From: Corinectria fuckeliana
Taxonomy: Eukaryota; Ascomycota; Sordariomycetes; Hypocreales; Nectriaceae
NCBI GenBank assembly: GCA_019137255.1
Contig: WPDH01000268.1
Location: 124,001-188,000, forward strand
DNA length: 64,000 bases
Direction: 5' to 3'
Below are positions 31,456 to 44,405 of the stretch, piece by piece. Position 1 is the stretch's first letter, and each line of letters begins with the position of its first letter. The notes beneath the pieces are model-generated. The model was given only the letters and a program-made list of their open reading frames with translations, did not search any database and was not told where the DNA came from. A program made the position numbers and the translations under genes.

Positions 31456-32631
31456 TTATACGGCCTCATCGCCCACTGGCGCCCGTCTTCTCGTCTGGGC
31501 CGGAGAATCAACATTCACATCTGCTATATCCTGAATGCCACTCGTCCTACGCGCAAACACCGTGCTACTAGCCGCGCTATCCAGACCTCCGTGTGGCCAC
31601 TCCCGCTTCGCGCCCCATCCGACAGACCCCGACAAAGTCTGGCCCGCATAGTTGACATCGCCGTCGGAGCCGAACCGGAAAGCCTCCTTCTGCTGCAGCG
31701 GGAGGTGATTAAATCGCCAGTCCCACACGGCGGCGTACGAGGTGCGGTACGCGGCGAAGGCCATGACGGTTCCGATGGTGGCACCGGCGACGATGTCGTA
31801 CCAGTTGTGCGCGGCGTCAATGGTCAATGAGCCCCCGATGAGCACAGCGACCAGCAGAGGTAGGAAGGTCAAAGTGAGCTTCCAAAAAGATGGCTTGTGG
31901 TCGGCCCAGACCTTGAGCTTGGCATTGAGCCACAGGAAGAGGAACCCAAAGCCAGCAAAAGCGGCGCTCGAGTGGCCGCTGGGAAACGAAGTAATGGCAT
32001 TCTTGAGCTTTGCGTAGTCGGTCTGGGTGCAGACGTCGATCGTGTACATGACCTGGTGGAAGCCAACGCCGTTGAGACCCGACTTGTTGTGCGAGCCCGC
32101 GAGCGAGATGTCGGGCATGCACACATCCAGGAAGTACGGGCGAAAGCCGCCCACGAGCTGCTTGAGGGCAACTTGGAAGAGGGATGCGAGGATGACGGCC
32201 CACGTGGTGCCAATGACGGCGTTGCTGGCGTCCCAGGCGGACTTGAGGCGGAACTGGGCGAGGACGTAGACAGCCAAGGGCGTGCCGATGGAGATGACGC
32301 CCGAGAGCCACGAGGGGATGATCCAACCGCGGTCGGGGTACGCCCACTCGGGGTAGATGATATCGCCAGACTGGTCGAAGGTGATGGGGAAGGTCCGCGT
32401 GACGAGGGTTGGGATTGGAGCGTGGTAGAGCTGGGGATGTGTTAGGTATCTCTCTCACAAAAGCACGAGGGCAGTTTGGGCCGGAACGGGAAGGCATACG
32501 CCAAAAGCTGCACCCCCAACGACGGCCATACACAGGAGGTCAAGCCAATTCAGCTTGAACCATTGCACCGCGAATTGCTTGATCTTCTGTGTCGGTGCCT
32601 TCGCAGCACGGCGCCGATTCGTGGAAGGCAT
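31456..32631 (-). CDS. PAP2-family lipid phosphate phosphatase (Dpp1-like)
   Basis: This integral membrane phosphatase is of the type that dephosphorylates diacylglycerol pyrophosphate or phosphatidate. Exons 32631-32500 and 32430-31456 encode 368 residues. The 69-nt intron (GTATGC..CTAAC..CCCAG) joins GGAAFG to LYHAPIPTLVTRTFPITF. Six hydrophobic helices are visible. The three PAP2 motifs are KQLVGGFRP, SFPSGHSSAAF and SLTIDAAHNWYD. The His and Asp of the third motif are present, but the usual Arg after Ser is Leu. The first ATG of the frame (MPSTNRRR) was chosen; the basic N-terminus is cytosolic. It is tail-to-tail with guanine deaminase. Confidence 0.93.
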
Positions 32632-33230
32632 GATGTGACGAAGATGGCTGCGGCACAACCGGGCAGAAGGCTGGTGAAGCCCAGATGTCGAGCGGGATGA
32701 TGCTTGAGAGAATCATGAAAGGGTTGAGTCGTATTTTCTCTGACTTGGTTCTTGGTCACAGGACGATAGGTCTATAGGCTACTTACTTCCGGTTATGGTT
32801 TCTCGTCGCGTGCTTGCTTCTAGTTGCTGATGACGTCATGGCCGTCTTCACCAGCGACAGAGGGGCTAGATCGAGACCGCCAACCCGTCACTAATTATCT
32901 ACCTATCCAGGTAGCGCTGTTAAGCTTAGGCGAGCCTTGAATATGGATCGCTGGATATTATTAGAGTTGAAAGACCCAGATCGGTTCTAAGTATGTGGGC
33001 TCGAAAGACGTCCTCAATGCCACGCAAAGCATCATCAACAACGGGGTAAATCTAATCAGTCGGCTATCTAGATAACCGCTCTGCTAAAGCGCTATAATAA
33101 GAAAAATATTAACCAACGCCGTGCCATGCCGGTTCATCCCGATTCGTTCAAGGCCATGCAACAAAATCCCATGCATGATGTGATCTATATATACAGCAAG
33201 AGAACTGCATCACGTCCGCCATCTCCGCCT
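32632..33230. other. Spacer between PAP2 promoter and peptidase 3' end
   Basis: These 599 bp are partly AT-rich and have no recognised feature. Confidence 0.55.
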
Positions 33231-35521
33231 CTAGAGCGAGCCGAGGTTCTTCAGAGGCTTGGCACGGCTGCGCACGCGGTTGTCGTACTGCAGCGCCTCA
33301 TCGCCAATGGTGCCGTCGGCGTTGCTCGTCGACCCGGGCACGCACGGCGCTCCGCCCCAGGCCACGGCGGCCGCGTGCCGCCACTGCTCCGCGACGTCCT
33401 TGGTCATGCGCTGCGTGTAGAACAGCCGGCAGTGGGCCGCCTCGTAGCGGAAGTGCACCGGGTAGCCGTCGAGGTCGTCGGCCGTGTAGCCGCTGAGCGC
33501 GTTGACCTTGCCGCCGCCGTCGCCCTGCACGAGCGGCAGCAGCGGCGCGTCCTCGAAGCTGGGCATGACGTCCGCCGCGGCCTGCAGCGTCTTCAGCGCC
33601 GCCGTGTCATTCTTGACGCTCGCCAGGAAGGCCGAGCTCGAGGCGATGATGTCCGAGTTGCGGTACAGCAGCGTGCCCTTGACGCCGCCCATGGCCTGCA
33701 TCGCCAGGTTGAGAGGTCGCCCGCCCAGCGCCAGCGTGCGGACGCCGTGGCTGCGGGTCAGCAGGCCCGTCAGGATGTTGCAGGCCGACGCGCAGGTGCC
33801 GTCGGTGACGATGATGATGTTCTCGGGCTTGAAGACGGCCTTCTCAATGACGGTGTCGGTCTTGTTAACGCCGTTGTAGTAGACCGACGCCGAGGGGCCC
33901 CAGGGGAAGTCGTGGTCCTGCTGGAAGGCGGCGGTGACGTTCTGGCCGCCCGCCGCGGTGTAGGGGCCGAACCACTCCTTGCCGGTCCGGATGTCCTTAT
34001 GGTCCGGGCCGATGGGGTAGTGCTCGCTCTGGGTGATCATGACGTTGACGAGGGTGCGGTAGTCGACCTCGGAGATGACCTCGAGGGCCTCGTTGGCGCG
34101 GTACCGGTCCCAGGTGCTGAACTCGCCCTCGGGGAACAGGAGGCGGTAGACCTCGGTGGCGAGGGCGACGGAGCCGCCGCCGTTGGCCGACAGGTCGATG
34201 ACGAGCTTGTCGCGGTTGTCCTCCTGGGCCTTCTTGAAGAAGTCGACGATGACCCGGCGGCCCTCGAGCACGTACTCGGTGATGTTGAGGTCGTCCATGG
34301 CGCCCGGGTCGGAGCCCACGGGCAGGAAGCTCAGGATGGAGAGCACGGCCGTGTCCTGGTAGTCGGTTTCGTTAAGGAAATATCCAGAAATCGAGTTCTT
34401 CGAGTGCTTATCGACGGGGTAGGGGTACCCAGGGACGGTAGGCGAGCCCTTGGCGTCCTCCTTGTCCTCCTCGGAACGGCGCGCCTTGACCTGGGCGGCG
34501 TGAGCCTTGGCCTTGGACGAGGGGATCTCAAAGGCCTTGTGGAAGTCCTCTCCGGAGTAGACGCCGTTGAAGTCGGCGGTGGGTAAGAACAGGATGCTGT
34601 TGGAGACCTCCAAGTCACTGCCGTTGCGAAAGTGTATCGTGTACGTGTCGGGAACCTCAAACTGGCTGTACAGGGCAGCACCGACAGAGCCCTTGGCGGT
34701 GACCTGGACGGTGGCGAACATGCTGTTGAACTGGGCGTCCGGGTCCTGATAGTTGGTCGGGTTGTGCACCGCGTCGTTCTCCAGCCACTCGGCGATGGGC
34801 GTACCGTCGATATTGGAGATGGCCGATGGGTAGTAGTCCAGCTCGTGGTGGTTGCCGCGGACCACGTCCAGCGCCATGAAGAACTCCGGGACGTGGATTC
34901 CGTCGTGCGAGAGCGGCACGATGTTGAGGCCCCCGCGGACGTACATGAAGACGTTGAGCAGAGCCGGGGGGTAGTCGAAGTGGTTGTCGTTGGCAGCGAC
35001 GAACTAGCGAAGAGCAGCGTAAGTAGATATTTATGTGTTTGCTACGGGTTAGTCTTAGGGTGACTTACAATAGCTCGCAGATCAGTCATGAAGTCGTATT
35101 GAGTCTCATAGCCGTCCCCTTGGAGCTTACTCTTGACGGCCTCGATGCCGCCCAGGACATCCACGCCGGGGAACAGGTACTCATCCGGGGGGTCGGCGAG
35201 GGTCTCGAGGGTGCTCTGGAACTCGACAAAGGGCAGCATGTAGTCGATGAGGGCAAGGTCGCGCGCCTTGTCGAGGGGCACCGACTTCAGACAAGCGATG
35301 CCGACGGAGGGGGCGACGTCGACGGCGGGGGAATCGCCGGCCTTGCCGCCCGCGGCCTTGTACGCCTTGGCCAGGACTCTGCACGGCTCCGAGTCGCGGT
35401 CCTCCATGTCTCGCTTGAAGCTGAAGGCGGGCTGGCGGAGGGCCTGGTGTAGGATCTGGCGCGGCTCCAAGGCTGCGGCGGCCAGGCCGGCGAGGGCCAG
35501 CAAGCTGAGGCCGGGAATCAT
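33231..35521 (-). CDS. Secreted S41-family peptidase (CPAF-like fungal type)
   Basis: This is an extracellular serine-peptidase-like protein of the tail-specific protease clan. Exons 35521-35069 and 35003-33231 encode 741 residues. A 65-nt phase-0 intron joins DLRAI to FVAANDNHFDY. The first ATG gives a clear signal peptide, SLLALAGLAAAALEPRQ. The N-terminal region (residues 20-180) is the helical part that precedes the S41 core in the fungal group. LVIDLSANGGGSVALATEVYRL and TDGTCASACNIL form the core, with the presumed nucleophile Ser about residue 557. Several Asn-x-Ser/Thr sites fit secretion. A Lys/Arg/Glu-rich loop near residues 315-345 is unusual. Substrates in fungi are unknown. Confidence 0.88.
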
Positions 35522-37920
35522 GATGAAAGGACTCTTTTGAAGAGCACGCACACTTCGCACAAAGAGGGAAGATGCCTAAACAGAAAGGGAACGATTTTGC
35601 GGCCGGAGGTCAGTATGAGCGATAGGGCTGAGGGAAGCAGTCGTGGGCCATCCGGGAGCCAGCCGGCCATCTTATACGCAGCACGCGCCATGGAGGAGCA
35701 GTACATCCAAGCCAGCAAGCAATCAACCAACCCAAGCCCTCCAAGGACAGGACTGGGGCTAGCGAAGGAAGAAAAGCAGCCTGGAGACACTGAGAACGCC
35801 TACGCCAAACCTCCCCGTCCCCAGCTCCCCGTGGCGCAGCCTTAGAGGGTCCCACTGCGGAGGATGGTCCCGCGGGTGGACGGGCTAGTGCATCCTCCTG
35901 GCAGCAGGGCTGAGATCCGCTAATGAGGAGGAGGGGGAGGCTGGGTTGGTTAGTGGTGGATGGCGGCTGACGGCGTAAGGGACTTGTGTGGTTAGGTAGA
36001 GTTAGGTCGTGACCTTTGTCTTTGTTGGTGTGTTTTGAGAGTATCTACGAAGTAGGCCAAGGACGTAGCTTGAGTAATATCCCAAGGACGCTCTCATCAG
36101 ACTGCTCATAGGCAGATGAAGTCCAAGATCCATATTCCAATCTGTGATGCTTCTATTGTGTTGCGTTGTGTTTTACTTTGTTTTGGTTTCTCAATGGCAA
36201 CTAGTCAACAGTCTGAGCTGCTTACATGCCCTCCCTGTTCAAGTGAGATTGCTGCTTACTCTCTCGTCCCTGCAGATGCAGGTCCCCCCCCCCCCCCCCC
36301 CCCCCCNNAGGTCCCCCCCCCCCCCCCAATCACTTCACTTCTCATGTTATCAAAATATTCCCCTCTGAAACAGCACCAGATAGCAAGATGAATACTATGT
36401 AGATGCCCTGTCTACGAAGATTGATCACCCGTCCACCCCAACACCAAGCCGAGTTGTAGAGCCTCCACCGTGCCCACTCCGCGCCACATCCATCCCGTCG
36501 TTGGCCCTTCAGACTGTTCCAGCCTCCGGCCCCGCCCCAGGCTACTGGAAGTCCGGAGGCGCTGCTGAGCTGAAGGCTTTTGACTCTACCTACTAAACGG
36601 CTATTTTTACCTTCGTTGTCTTGGAAGCTAGGCAAACCAGCCAATGGTGCGCCGCGTGCAGGTGCTTAGTACCAAGCCGCCGCCCTCCTGAAACAAATGC
36701 ACTATCCCTGTTCCCTGTACTGTTTACGCCCCTCTATGTACTTCTTTTGTTTCAAGGGGAAAGGTCTTTCGGGAGCTGAAGGTCCTAGATTCTGGCGCGA
36801 AGTACTTCGGGTGGCACTGACCTGTCGTTGCTGACTTGGTATTGTTTGGTTTTAAACATGCTTTCCTTAATATCTTCTTGGATAAAGAAAGCAACACAAC
36901 ACGTTCCGCCATTTCATTCGGGGTCCGCAAAATTGTAGAATAATATTTACATTGCCACTACTTACTTAGCTGTGGATAATATGCGTGATGCCTGAGTAGT
37001 TGTCTTTCTCGCCCTGAGATGAGTTCATGGCATCCCATCTTCAAATCCGGCTCCACACCGCGAGCTTAGTCCTAAGCCGCAAACCAAAGATCCAAAGGAG
37101 ACGAGTCAACGAGTGACATGACCTGAGCAGCCGCCGATCTTGTTGACTCGGTCCAAAGACCCCAGTTTTATTCGAGACATCAATCGACAACGGTTGAGCG
37201 GCCCATGGGTCCATCAAGCTGTCGAATGTGCATCGGCCGAAACAGCCGGACCTTCCGGGGGGGTCTCTCTTCTTTCCGGCTTATGTATGCAGGCCTACCT
37301 ATTGCAGTCTGACGGCAGCAATCACGGTGGGACGTCCGGGTGGTGGAGTGAATCTGTGATTCCTCAGACAGTTTTCCCAGTTCGGATGAATCCCGATCCT
37401 AGGCGAACGCTGCTATTGGTAGTGCCGTAGAGATAAGCCCCTATAAGCCTAACTGTTCATCCTAGCAACCTGTATCGAGAGCACTCCCAGTCGCAATCAA
37501 TGCTTCTCGGCTTGCGGCTAGGGTCCTCATCTTGAGATGATTGAAGTGATGGCTCCCAAATCCCAGTTCTCCGGGTCGGTCATGTATCAACTCTGTTCAG
37601 CCAGGACATTCCACCTACCTCGAGCACTCAGACACGAGTCTCCGCCCCTGCGTCTCTCTGTGAACTCGTCTCCAGCAAACGTGACGAACTCTTCAGCTAT
37701 CAGCTACCAGCCATATTTGTCACGACTTGCCATTGTCATCAGGGAACGGCGCCGGATAAGCACCTTTCTTGTTCCATTACTATGACCATTATCAACTTGA
37801 TATATACTCAATGAAGACCCGATGCCCCCAACCATCAACGCCGTCCCATCTCCATGGTAAACTCCCAAGCCACTTAATTCCATTCATCAAGTCGCGTATA
37901 GATAGACACCCAGCACCGTC
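35522..37920. other. Gene-free region with a poly-C assembly gap
   Basis: These 2.4 kb separate the divergent ends of the peptidase promoter and the permease 3' flank. I found no protein-like frame. A poly-C block with two Ns lies at 36284-36327. Confidence 0.55.
36284..36327 (+). other. Poly-C runs around a two-base assembly gap
   Basis: Twenty-three Cs (36284-36306), two Ns (36307-36308), then AGGT and fifteen Cs. AGGTCCC occurs on both sides, as if two reads ending in the same homopolymer were joined. True length and sequence are unknown. Confidence 0.85.
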
Positions 37921-39738
37921 TCAGAACAGCCAAGACAGATACCTCTGGTACATCCTCGCGGCAAACGAGTCCGGCTCCCGCTCCCGCTTCCTCGCCTGCT
38001 CCTCCAGAAAGGCCTCCTCCTCGCGATCAATCACGTCCTTGCCCGTGTAGAAGTCGGCCTCCTGCGGCCGCACCCTCCGGCTCTTCGTCACCAGCTTGTG
38101 CGCGAAGATCAGCCCCAGGTAGACGGGGATCCCCACGTACCCCGTCACCACGTCCACCCACGCCACGGGCGACACCAGGAACGCCGTGAAGTTCTTGGTC
38201 AGCGCGATGGTGCAGCAGCTCCCCAGCGCCACGTACGAGCCCCAGAGCCCGAACGGCGCCACGTACGGCATCGCGCTGTCCGGGATGCCCTGCAGCCGCC
38301 GCGCCCGCAGGAAGCAGATGTGCGTCACCACGATGGAGATCCAGCTCAGCAGCCCGAAGATGGTCACCAGGTTGACGAAGCGCCCGAAGACCTCCTTGGT
38401 GCTGTTGCCCACCGTCATGAACGCCAGGAGCCCGAAGAGCGACGACGTCCCCAGCGCAACGTACGGGACGCCCCGGCCGTCGGTCCTCTTGAAGACGGCC
38501 GGCGCGTCGCCGTCCGACGCCAGCCCGTACAGCGTCCGGCTGGCGATGTACAGGTCCGAGGTGGCCCCCGAGAAGATGAAGATGACGACGCAGCCGTTGA
38601 TGACGGCCGGCAGCGTCTTGAAGCCGGCCAGCTTGACGGCCACGACGAAAGGCGACGCCGACGCGCCGACCGACGCGCCCTCGGTCGAGAAGGCCAAGTC
38701 CTCCGAGTTGTAGGGCACGCACAGCCCGAGGACAAACACGCTGAGGCAGTAGAAGAACAGGATGCGAAAGAAGGTCAGCCTGATGGCGCGCGGGATCGTC
38801 TTGCGCGGGTTCTGCGCCTCGCCGACGGTGACGCCCACCAGCTCCGTGCCCAGGTACGCAAACGTCGCCACGATCATGGTCGACCACACGCCCAAGAAGC
38901 GCGCCAGCGCCGGCGACACGTCCCAGGCGTCGTTGACGGCGAACGCCCCCGGGTCGCGCCAGTACCGGAACCCTCGCGGCTGGCCGTCGGGCCCTCCTCC
39001 CGCGGCGATGACCACGGTGACGAGGATGAGGGCGACCAGGACCACCACCTTGAAGCTGGAGAGCCAGAACTCAAACTCGCCGAAGAAGCGCACCCCGAGC
39101 CAGTTGATGAGCACGATGGCCGTCAGGAACACGGCCACGAAGACGCCCGGGTTGAGGGTAGAGCGCGGGACCCAGTACTCGAGGACCATGGCCCCAGCGG
39201 TGATCTGGTTGGGCGTCACAATGATGTACTTGAAGAAGTAACTAGAGGGAGGGAGAGAGAGACACGCACAAGTCAACGTCCGGTTAAGGGGGGTCATGGG
39301 GTGTGTTCTGGAGACTGCTACTCACGTCCACCCGAGTGCAAACCCAAGCGACGGGTCGCAGAACCTCGACGCATACCCCGTGAAGCCAGCCGACATGGGC
39401 AGCCACGAGGCCATCTCGCCAAGCGCCGTCATGACGACGTACACCAGGAAGCCGACAATGGTGTAAGAGATGGCCACGGCTCCGGGCCCGGCGCCGGAGA
39501 GGGCCTTGCCGGTGCCCAGCAGCAAGCCCGTGCCGAGGGCGCCGCCGATGGCGATCATGGTGATGTGGCGGGCCTTGAGGGCGCGGTGCAGGGCCGTCTC
39601 GGGGCTGGTCTCGATGCCGCGGACATGGCGGTCTCGGCGGGGGAGTTCCACGGGCGAGACGGCGGGTCCTTTCTCGGCATCGGGGCCGGCACCGGGCATC
39701 GATGACGTGAGCGGGTAGTGCTCAATGGCGGACGACAT
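37921..39738 (-). CDS. Amino-acid permease (APC superfamily, YAT type)
   Basis: This is a 12-helix plasma-membrane proton symporter for amino acids. Exons 39738-39326 and 39241-37921 encode 577 residues. The 84-nt phase-2 intron joins SLGFALGW to TYFFKYIIVTPNQ. The first helix has the substrate loop IAIGGALGTGLLLGTG, and the next has GEMASWLPM; both are fungal amino-acid-permease hallmarks. Later parts include TELVGVTVGEAQNPRKTIPRAI, SRTLYGLASDGDAPAVF, and a charged cytosolic tail ending RYLSWLF. An upstream in-frame ATG (39822) would add 28 residues; I prefer 39738 (MSSAIEHY). The specific substrate cannot be read from sequence. Confidence 0.95.
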
Positions 39739-40527
39739 CTCGGTGACGATGGATGCGAGTTGGGACAGCGGACGACGGGGGGGGAGGAAGGGAACGAGGC
39801 ATGGATAAATATATCTAGGCATGGCGTTTTCCTGGAAATCCAATAACTGCGATTGTCGGAGAGTATAGAGTTCGGTGTTTGCATGAGACACGGAACTGCG
39901 AAGTCTGAAGCATCAGGATGGCTTCACCCCGGGGGACTTGGATCCGGTCGAGTCCCCCTTATACTTCCTACCCAGATGCAGTGCCATCTAAGCTCGTGGC
40001 TCCCGCCTCATCAAGAACCAGAAGTCAGCGTTGTGCTCGCGTCCCTACCGCGATATCTATACAAGTAGTTAGCTGTTGTCCTTTCTCGGATCGCAGTTAC
40101 AGACTCCATGAGTGCATCAAGCCTAAAGCACATCACAACCATGCTCACCCATCCTTTCTGCTGTCTTACATCCAGAATATTCGAGTGCCTCCCACCTTTT
40201 AAGGCCTGTCCCGAGAAGATTGCTCCACATAGTTCAGTTCTAATATTAGTACCCAAAGGATCTCAACTCAGACGTCATATCAAATCACCAAGATACGTTC
40301 ATACAAATAGACAAAAGACAGCATGCCATGCGTCCACCTTTAAAGTGGCATTAAAACGTCGTAAGCTACCTCGTTCTAATCACACAAGCCATGCAACACC
40401 TACAATGCTTGATACAAGAAACCAAAGCGCGCATCCAAAATGCAGAAGTATCAAAGCAGCGGGAATCACCGAATCAATTGTCGTCCAACTACATCCCATC
40501 TATCTCCATCTCAGCCATAACTCCGGC
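39739..40527. other. Spacer between permease promoter and GH72 3' end
   Basis: The 789 bp contain the permease promoter and the GH72 3' UTR. Nothing else was recognised. Confidence 0.6.
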
Positions 40528-42223
40528 TTACAGAAGGACCATACCAGCACCAACACCAACGGCGGCGACAAGGTAGGCACCGACGGCAAACTCGCCCATG
40601 GAGAACATGCGGCCCATAACGGCAGCAGGGTTGCCGAAGCTGTCAGACTCCGAGGAGTCAGCGCTGTCGTCGGTGGTGTTGGAGCTGCTGCCAGCGGTGG
40701 CAGTCGCGGCGTTGGCATTGACGGAGCTGGCGGAAGCGAGCGCGTCCTCGCAAGAAGAGGCAGTGGAGGGGGACTGGGTGGTGGCATCACCATCGAAGTC
40801 GCAGGCGTCCGAGGCCTTGTCCTGGTCCTCGTAGTAGGCGTTGAGAACGTAGGAGAGCTTGGCCTTGTCCGAGCACATGCTGTAAGCACCATAGACACCG
40901 GTAGTCGCGTTACCGTTGACGGGGATGCAAAGATCCTTGTTCTCGCCACAGATGTAGCTGAAGATGGAGCTGTAGCCCTTGGCCTTGAGGCTCTTGGCAG
41001 GAACACACGACAGGGAGTTGACCATGCAGTCGCAAAGGTCGCTGTCGGGGGTGGGGGGGAGCTCGCGGGCAGCCCTCCAGTTGGAAGAGATGTCGGGGCA
41101 AGAAGCAGCAGTGTTGGTGGCCTTGTAGGAAGCGGACTCGACACCGGAAGGGGTGGCGGCAGCAACACGGCTGGACAGGCTGGTGTAGTCCTTGAGAGGA
41201 GTAGCCTTGTCGCTAGAGCTGATCTTCACCAAGCCGTAGTCGTTGTCCTCCTGAAAGTACATGTAGACAATGCCTCCGCTGAAAACCTCGGTCATCTCGT
41301 CGCTATACAGGGCGGAGGTCTCCTGGAAGATACGCCCAGCAGCGCCATCAGGCTCGTTGCAACCGTACTCAGCGAAGAAGACGGGAACAGAGTAGTTCTT
41401 GAAGAACTCAACGTGATCCGAGTAGCTAGACTTGGCCATGGTGCTCTCGCCGCACCAAGAGTAGATGTTGTAGCCCCAGAAATCGATGCTCTCGTCGGTA
41501 TCACCGCAGTTGAAGTACTGGGAGATTTCGTCACGGATGTTGACATCATCGTTGGCGGCATAGCCGACACCCAGCCAGCGGTAGTTCTTGTCAGTAATGT
41601 ACTTCTTGGTGTCACGGACGGCAGCCTTGACGTAGGCGGAGGCGTCGGTGTTGGACTTGTTGTTGGAGACCTCGTTACCGGCGAAGAAGCCGATGACGTT
41701 GTCGTACTGAGCGAGCTCATCGACAACGGCAGTGTAGCGCTCGTAGAGGGAAACATCCCAGGCGGCATCATCACGGTTGATGGACAAGCTAGGCTCGGAC
41801 AAATCGGAAATGACGTAGATGCCAGCAGCGTTAAGCAGCTTCATGCAGGCGGAGTGGTCCTTCTCAGGGTTGATGGCGTAGGTTCGGATGGTGTTGGTGC
41901 CGGCCTTCTTGAGAAGAGGAACATCACGGGTACAGGCCTCCTCATCGGCGAGAGGATCAACATAACTGCTGGTCTCGGAGTTGGTGGCGCCGGCGGCGGC
42001 AGTGTCCTGCTGGTAGGCGACACCCTTGATGAAGAACTGAGTTCCGTTCTCGTAGAAGAGCTTGCTGCCCTATTCGCGCCAAGACAAGTCAGTTGCATGT
42101 TCCCCCGGTTGGTGACGGATGATTCGGGCGCAAGAGGATCGCACGTACCTTCATGACGATGGGCTGCAGCGAGGCATGGGCGGCAGTAGCCGCCACAGCG
42201 ACGATAGCGGCGGAGAACTTCAT
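40528..42223 (-). CDS. GPI-anchored 1,3-beta-glucanosyltransferase (GH72 with X8/CBM43)
   Basis: Gel/Gas enzymes cut and rejoin beta-1,3-glucan chains in the cell wall. Exons 42223-42149 and 42069-40528 encode 538 residues. A 79-nt phase-0 intron joins LQPIVMK to GSKLFYENGTQFFIKGVAY. A signal peptide (KFSAAIVAVAATAAHAS) is followed by the GH72 barrel with the acid/base Glu in GFFAGNEVSNN (about residue 158) and nucleophile Glu in FFAEYGCNEP (about 259). A Cys-rich X8/CBM43 module covers about residues 365-460 (LCDCMVNSLSC, YICGENKDLC, YSMCSD). A Ser/Ala/Asn-rich linker and a hydrophobic C-terminus (AYLVAAVGVGAGMVLL) form a GPI signal. All expected parts are present. Confidence 0.97.
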
Positions 42224-44405
42224 TGCGTCTTTGTGTTGTCGACTGAGAAGGTGTGAAAGATGAACAAAGAACCGTTGCACAGGGAACTCGCGGGTCGCAA
42301 GATGTTATACGCGTTGGGGTTTGTCGACGAAGCACCGAGCTGGAATGCTAAAGGCCCCTTTTTTTGTCGGGTCGTCGGTAAGTGTGGCAGGAACTGCAAA
42401 AGAGTGTCAGGAAGGTGCGCAATCGGCCTCGCGGTCAATTATGAAAAGCGAACAGGTCAATTAAAGAGGGTAGCGAAAGATGGAGGAGGGAAGAAGGAAG
42501 AGTAGAAGAGGGCGTCCCGAGGTTTGATGAAGACGAAGAAAGGTCAGTCGAACGGAGGAGCGAACCGCACGAGCTTTGTGTCGAACCAGTGGTGCCAGTC
42601 TAAGCCGACACCCCCCTTCGTTCCTTTCCCCTTCCCTTCCAGGGGAGTACCCTCCACCAGACAGGGACCGCTAGGATGGACCTTCAGGGGGCGTGACCTG
42701 CCATCCAATAACGCCTGTAGCGCCTGTTGCTCTCCATTAGGCTGGCCAATGCCCCCGCTGATCCCTGTAACGACCCTGCAACCGGTGCCAGGTACGTACC
42801 GCCCAGAGCACACTGGCGGTTCGGCGGTCCTTGCTAAGGGGCCCCATTCTACCCCAGTCGCCGGAAGAGGCGCAGCACGCCGTACTACATAAGAAGCTTG
42901 TGTGCTTGTTCGGATGCCACAACGGCCAATCAGCGTGGGGCGGACGGGACGTTCATCTCGGGGCGGCGGTAGCACTGTGCATCACAGAAGTATCCTCACC
43001 GTGCGACAGGCGATTCACTAGCAGACTTGCACTACGGCCCTATCTTCCCTCAGTCGCAATCTCTCCTCATTTCTGTTACCAGGAGACTAGGCCAGTGCTC
43101 TCCGCCGAGACACCTAGACTACACCCTCGCACGGCCAAGTCACCGCTGCCGTGATCCAGTTCTGAAATAAGTAGGGGACAATCTCCACCAAATCTCGGTC
43201 CTTGGCAGGCATGCCTCCAGGGGAATGGACTTCCCAGATGACGAGGCACTGGGCCACCCTGCCGAGACAAGACACCATGAGGCTCACTGTGAAGCGGGAG
43301 ATTGACCTGGAACGCTTCCAACGCCGGCGTCGGTGAGAGGCGGTCGTGGTGGATACATGGTCAAGCCCGTAATAGCATTCTCCATTTAGATGGCATTTTC
43401 CATGAACGGCCCGGCGTCGAGAACTCGAGATTAACCCACGGGACTATTCGCATCTAGAGAAAAGCCAAGCCGTACGAAGTACATGGTAAGTTAATACTTA
43501 GCTGAGCCATTTCATCTCTCGCTTCTGCTGCCGAGTCCGGAACAATCAGCCAGCATTGACAACACAATCTCGAATCCCCCAGCAAGCGTGCCGCAGCAAA
43601 TCTCTTCAGTGATTATCTATCTACATAGTACCAGTCTTTGCGAAAGGCCAAGACGGGCTCACCACGGAGCTGACGTGTGTGCCATGCATCGAGATTATCG
43701 GTCCATGGCAATTCTGGGTCAGCCCACCCGTAATTCCGTATTCCCAGGTACTTCATCCAGCTTCATCCAACAAGCGGGTCAGTGACCCCGGCCTCCATCT
43801 CTGCTTCGTCGTTGTCACTGTTCGTGTTTGATTTGCCTGCGGTTGTCGCAATGAATCTCTGACGCGTGTGCTGTGGATTGTGCTGCGGATTGCCCTCGCA
43901 CGTACACACTTTGTACGCGGGCACACGTCGTCTGAAACTGGCCCGAGTGGGTGCGACGATGCAAATCAATGCATAACGGGATTGCGCATCGCCGGGGCAT
44001 CGATGTCATTGTGGCCCATCTTTAACTCTCGGTGAATTCCTCTCGTGTTGGTGGCCTTCTCCCTTGCTGATCGACACGAGCAGCTGTTGGTCGTCATCTC
44101 TCGCTCGCTCATCGACACACCAATCCGCCTTGACGCTCCCGTGTGTCTTATCGCCACGATGCCATGAAGCCACCGTCCCAATCCTCCTCAGAACCCACTC
44201 GGGTCTACCATCCAACACGGCAACACGGCTGCGCACGGCAGACGACTGCCGAAGGCGCATAGCTTCGCAACTTAGGTGACGACTGGCCTCTCTTCATCAC
44301 CAGTTGCCGATCCGATTTTTCCGGGCCGCGATAGATGTTCGGCGCCCGGGCGTGCCGCTTTCCCGGCGATGCGTAGCCCTTTCATCATCGAGGCGTCGCG
44401 CTGGT
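42224..44405. other. Gene-free region downstream of the GH72 promoter
   Basis: The right flank of GH72 is its promoter. The rest of these 2.2 kb has several short open frames, none with protein-family character. It begins the second accessory stretch. Confidence 0.5.

Noticed and set aside
33126..34586. 486-codon plus-strand frame opposite the S41 peptidase
   Set aside because: Same reason: Val/Gly/Arg-rich antisense frame without family character.
38098..39705. 535-codon plus-strand frame opposite the permease
   Set aside because: It is rich in Arg/Glu/Asp/His with no domain. It is the antisense shadow of GC-rich permease codons.
40108..42156. 682-codon open frame on the plus strand
   Set aside because: It is antisense to the GH72 gene, whose full domain set, splice sites and GPI signal are certain. 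The antisense frame is Val/Gly-rich noise from biased third positions.
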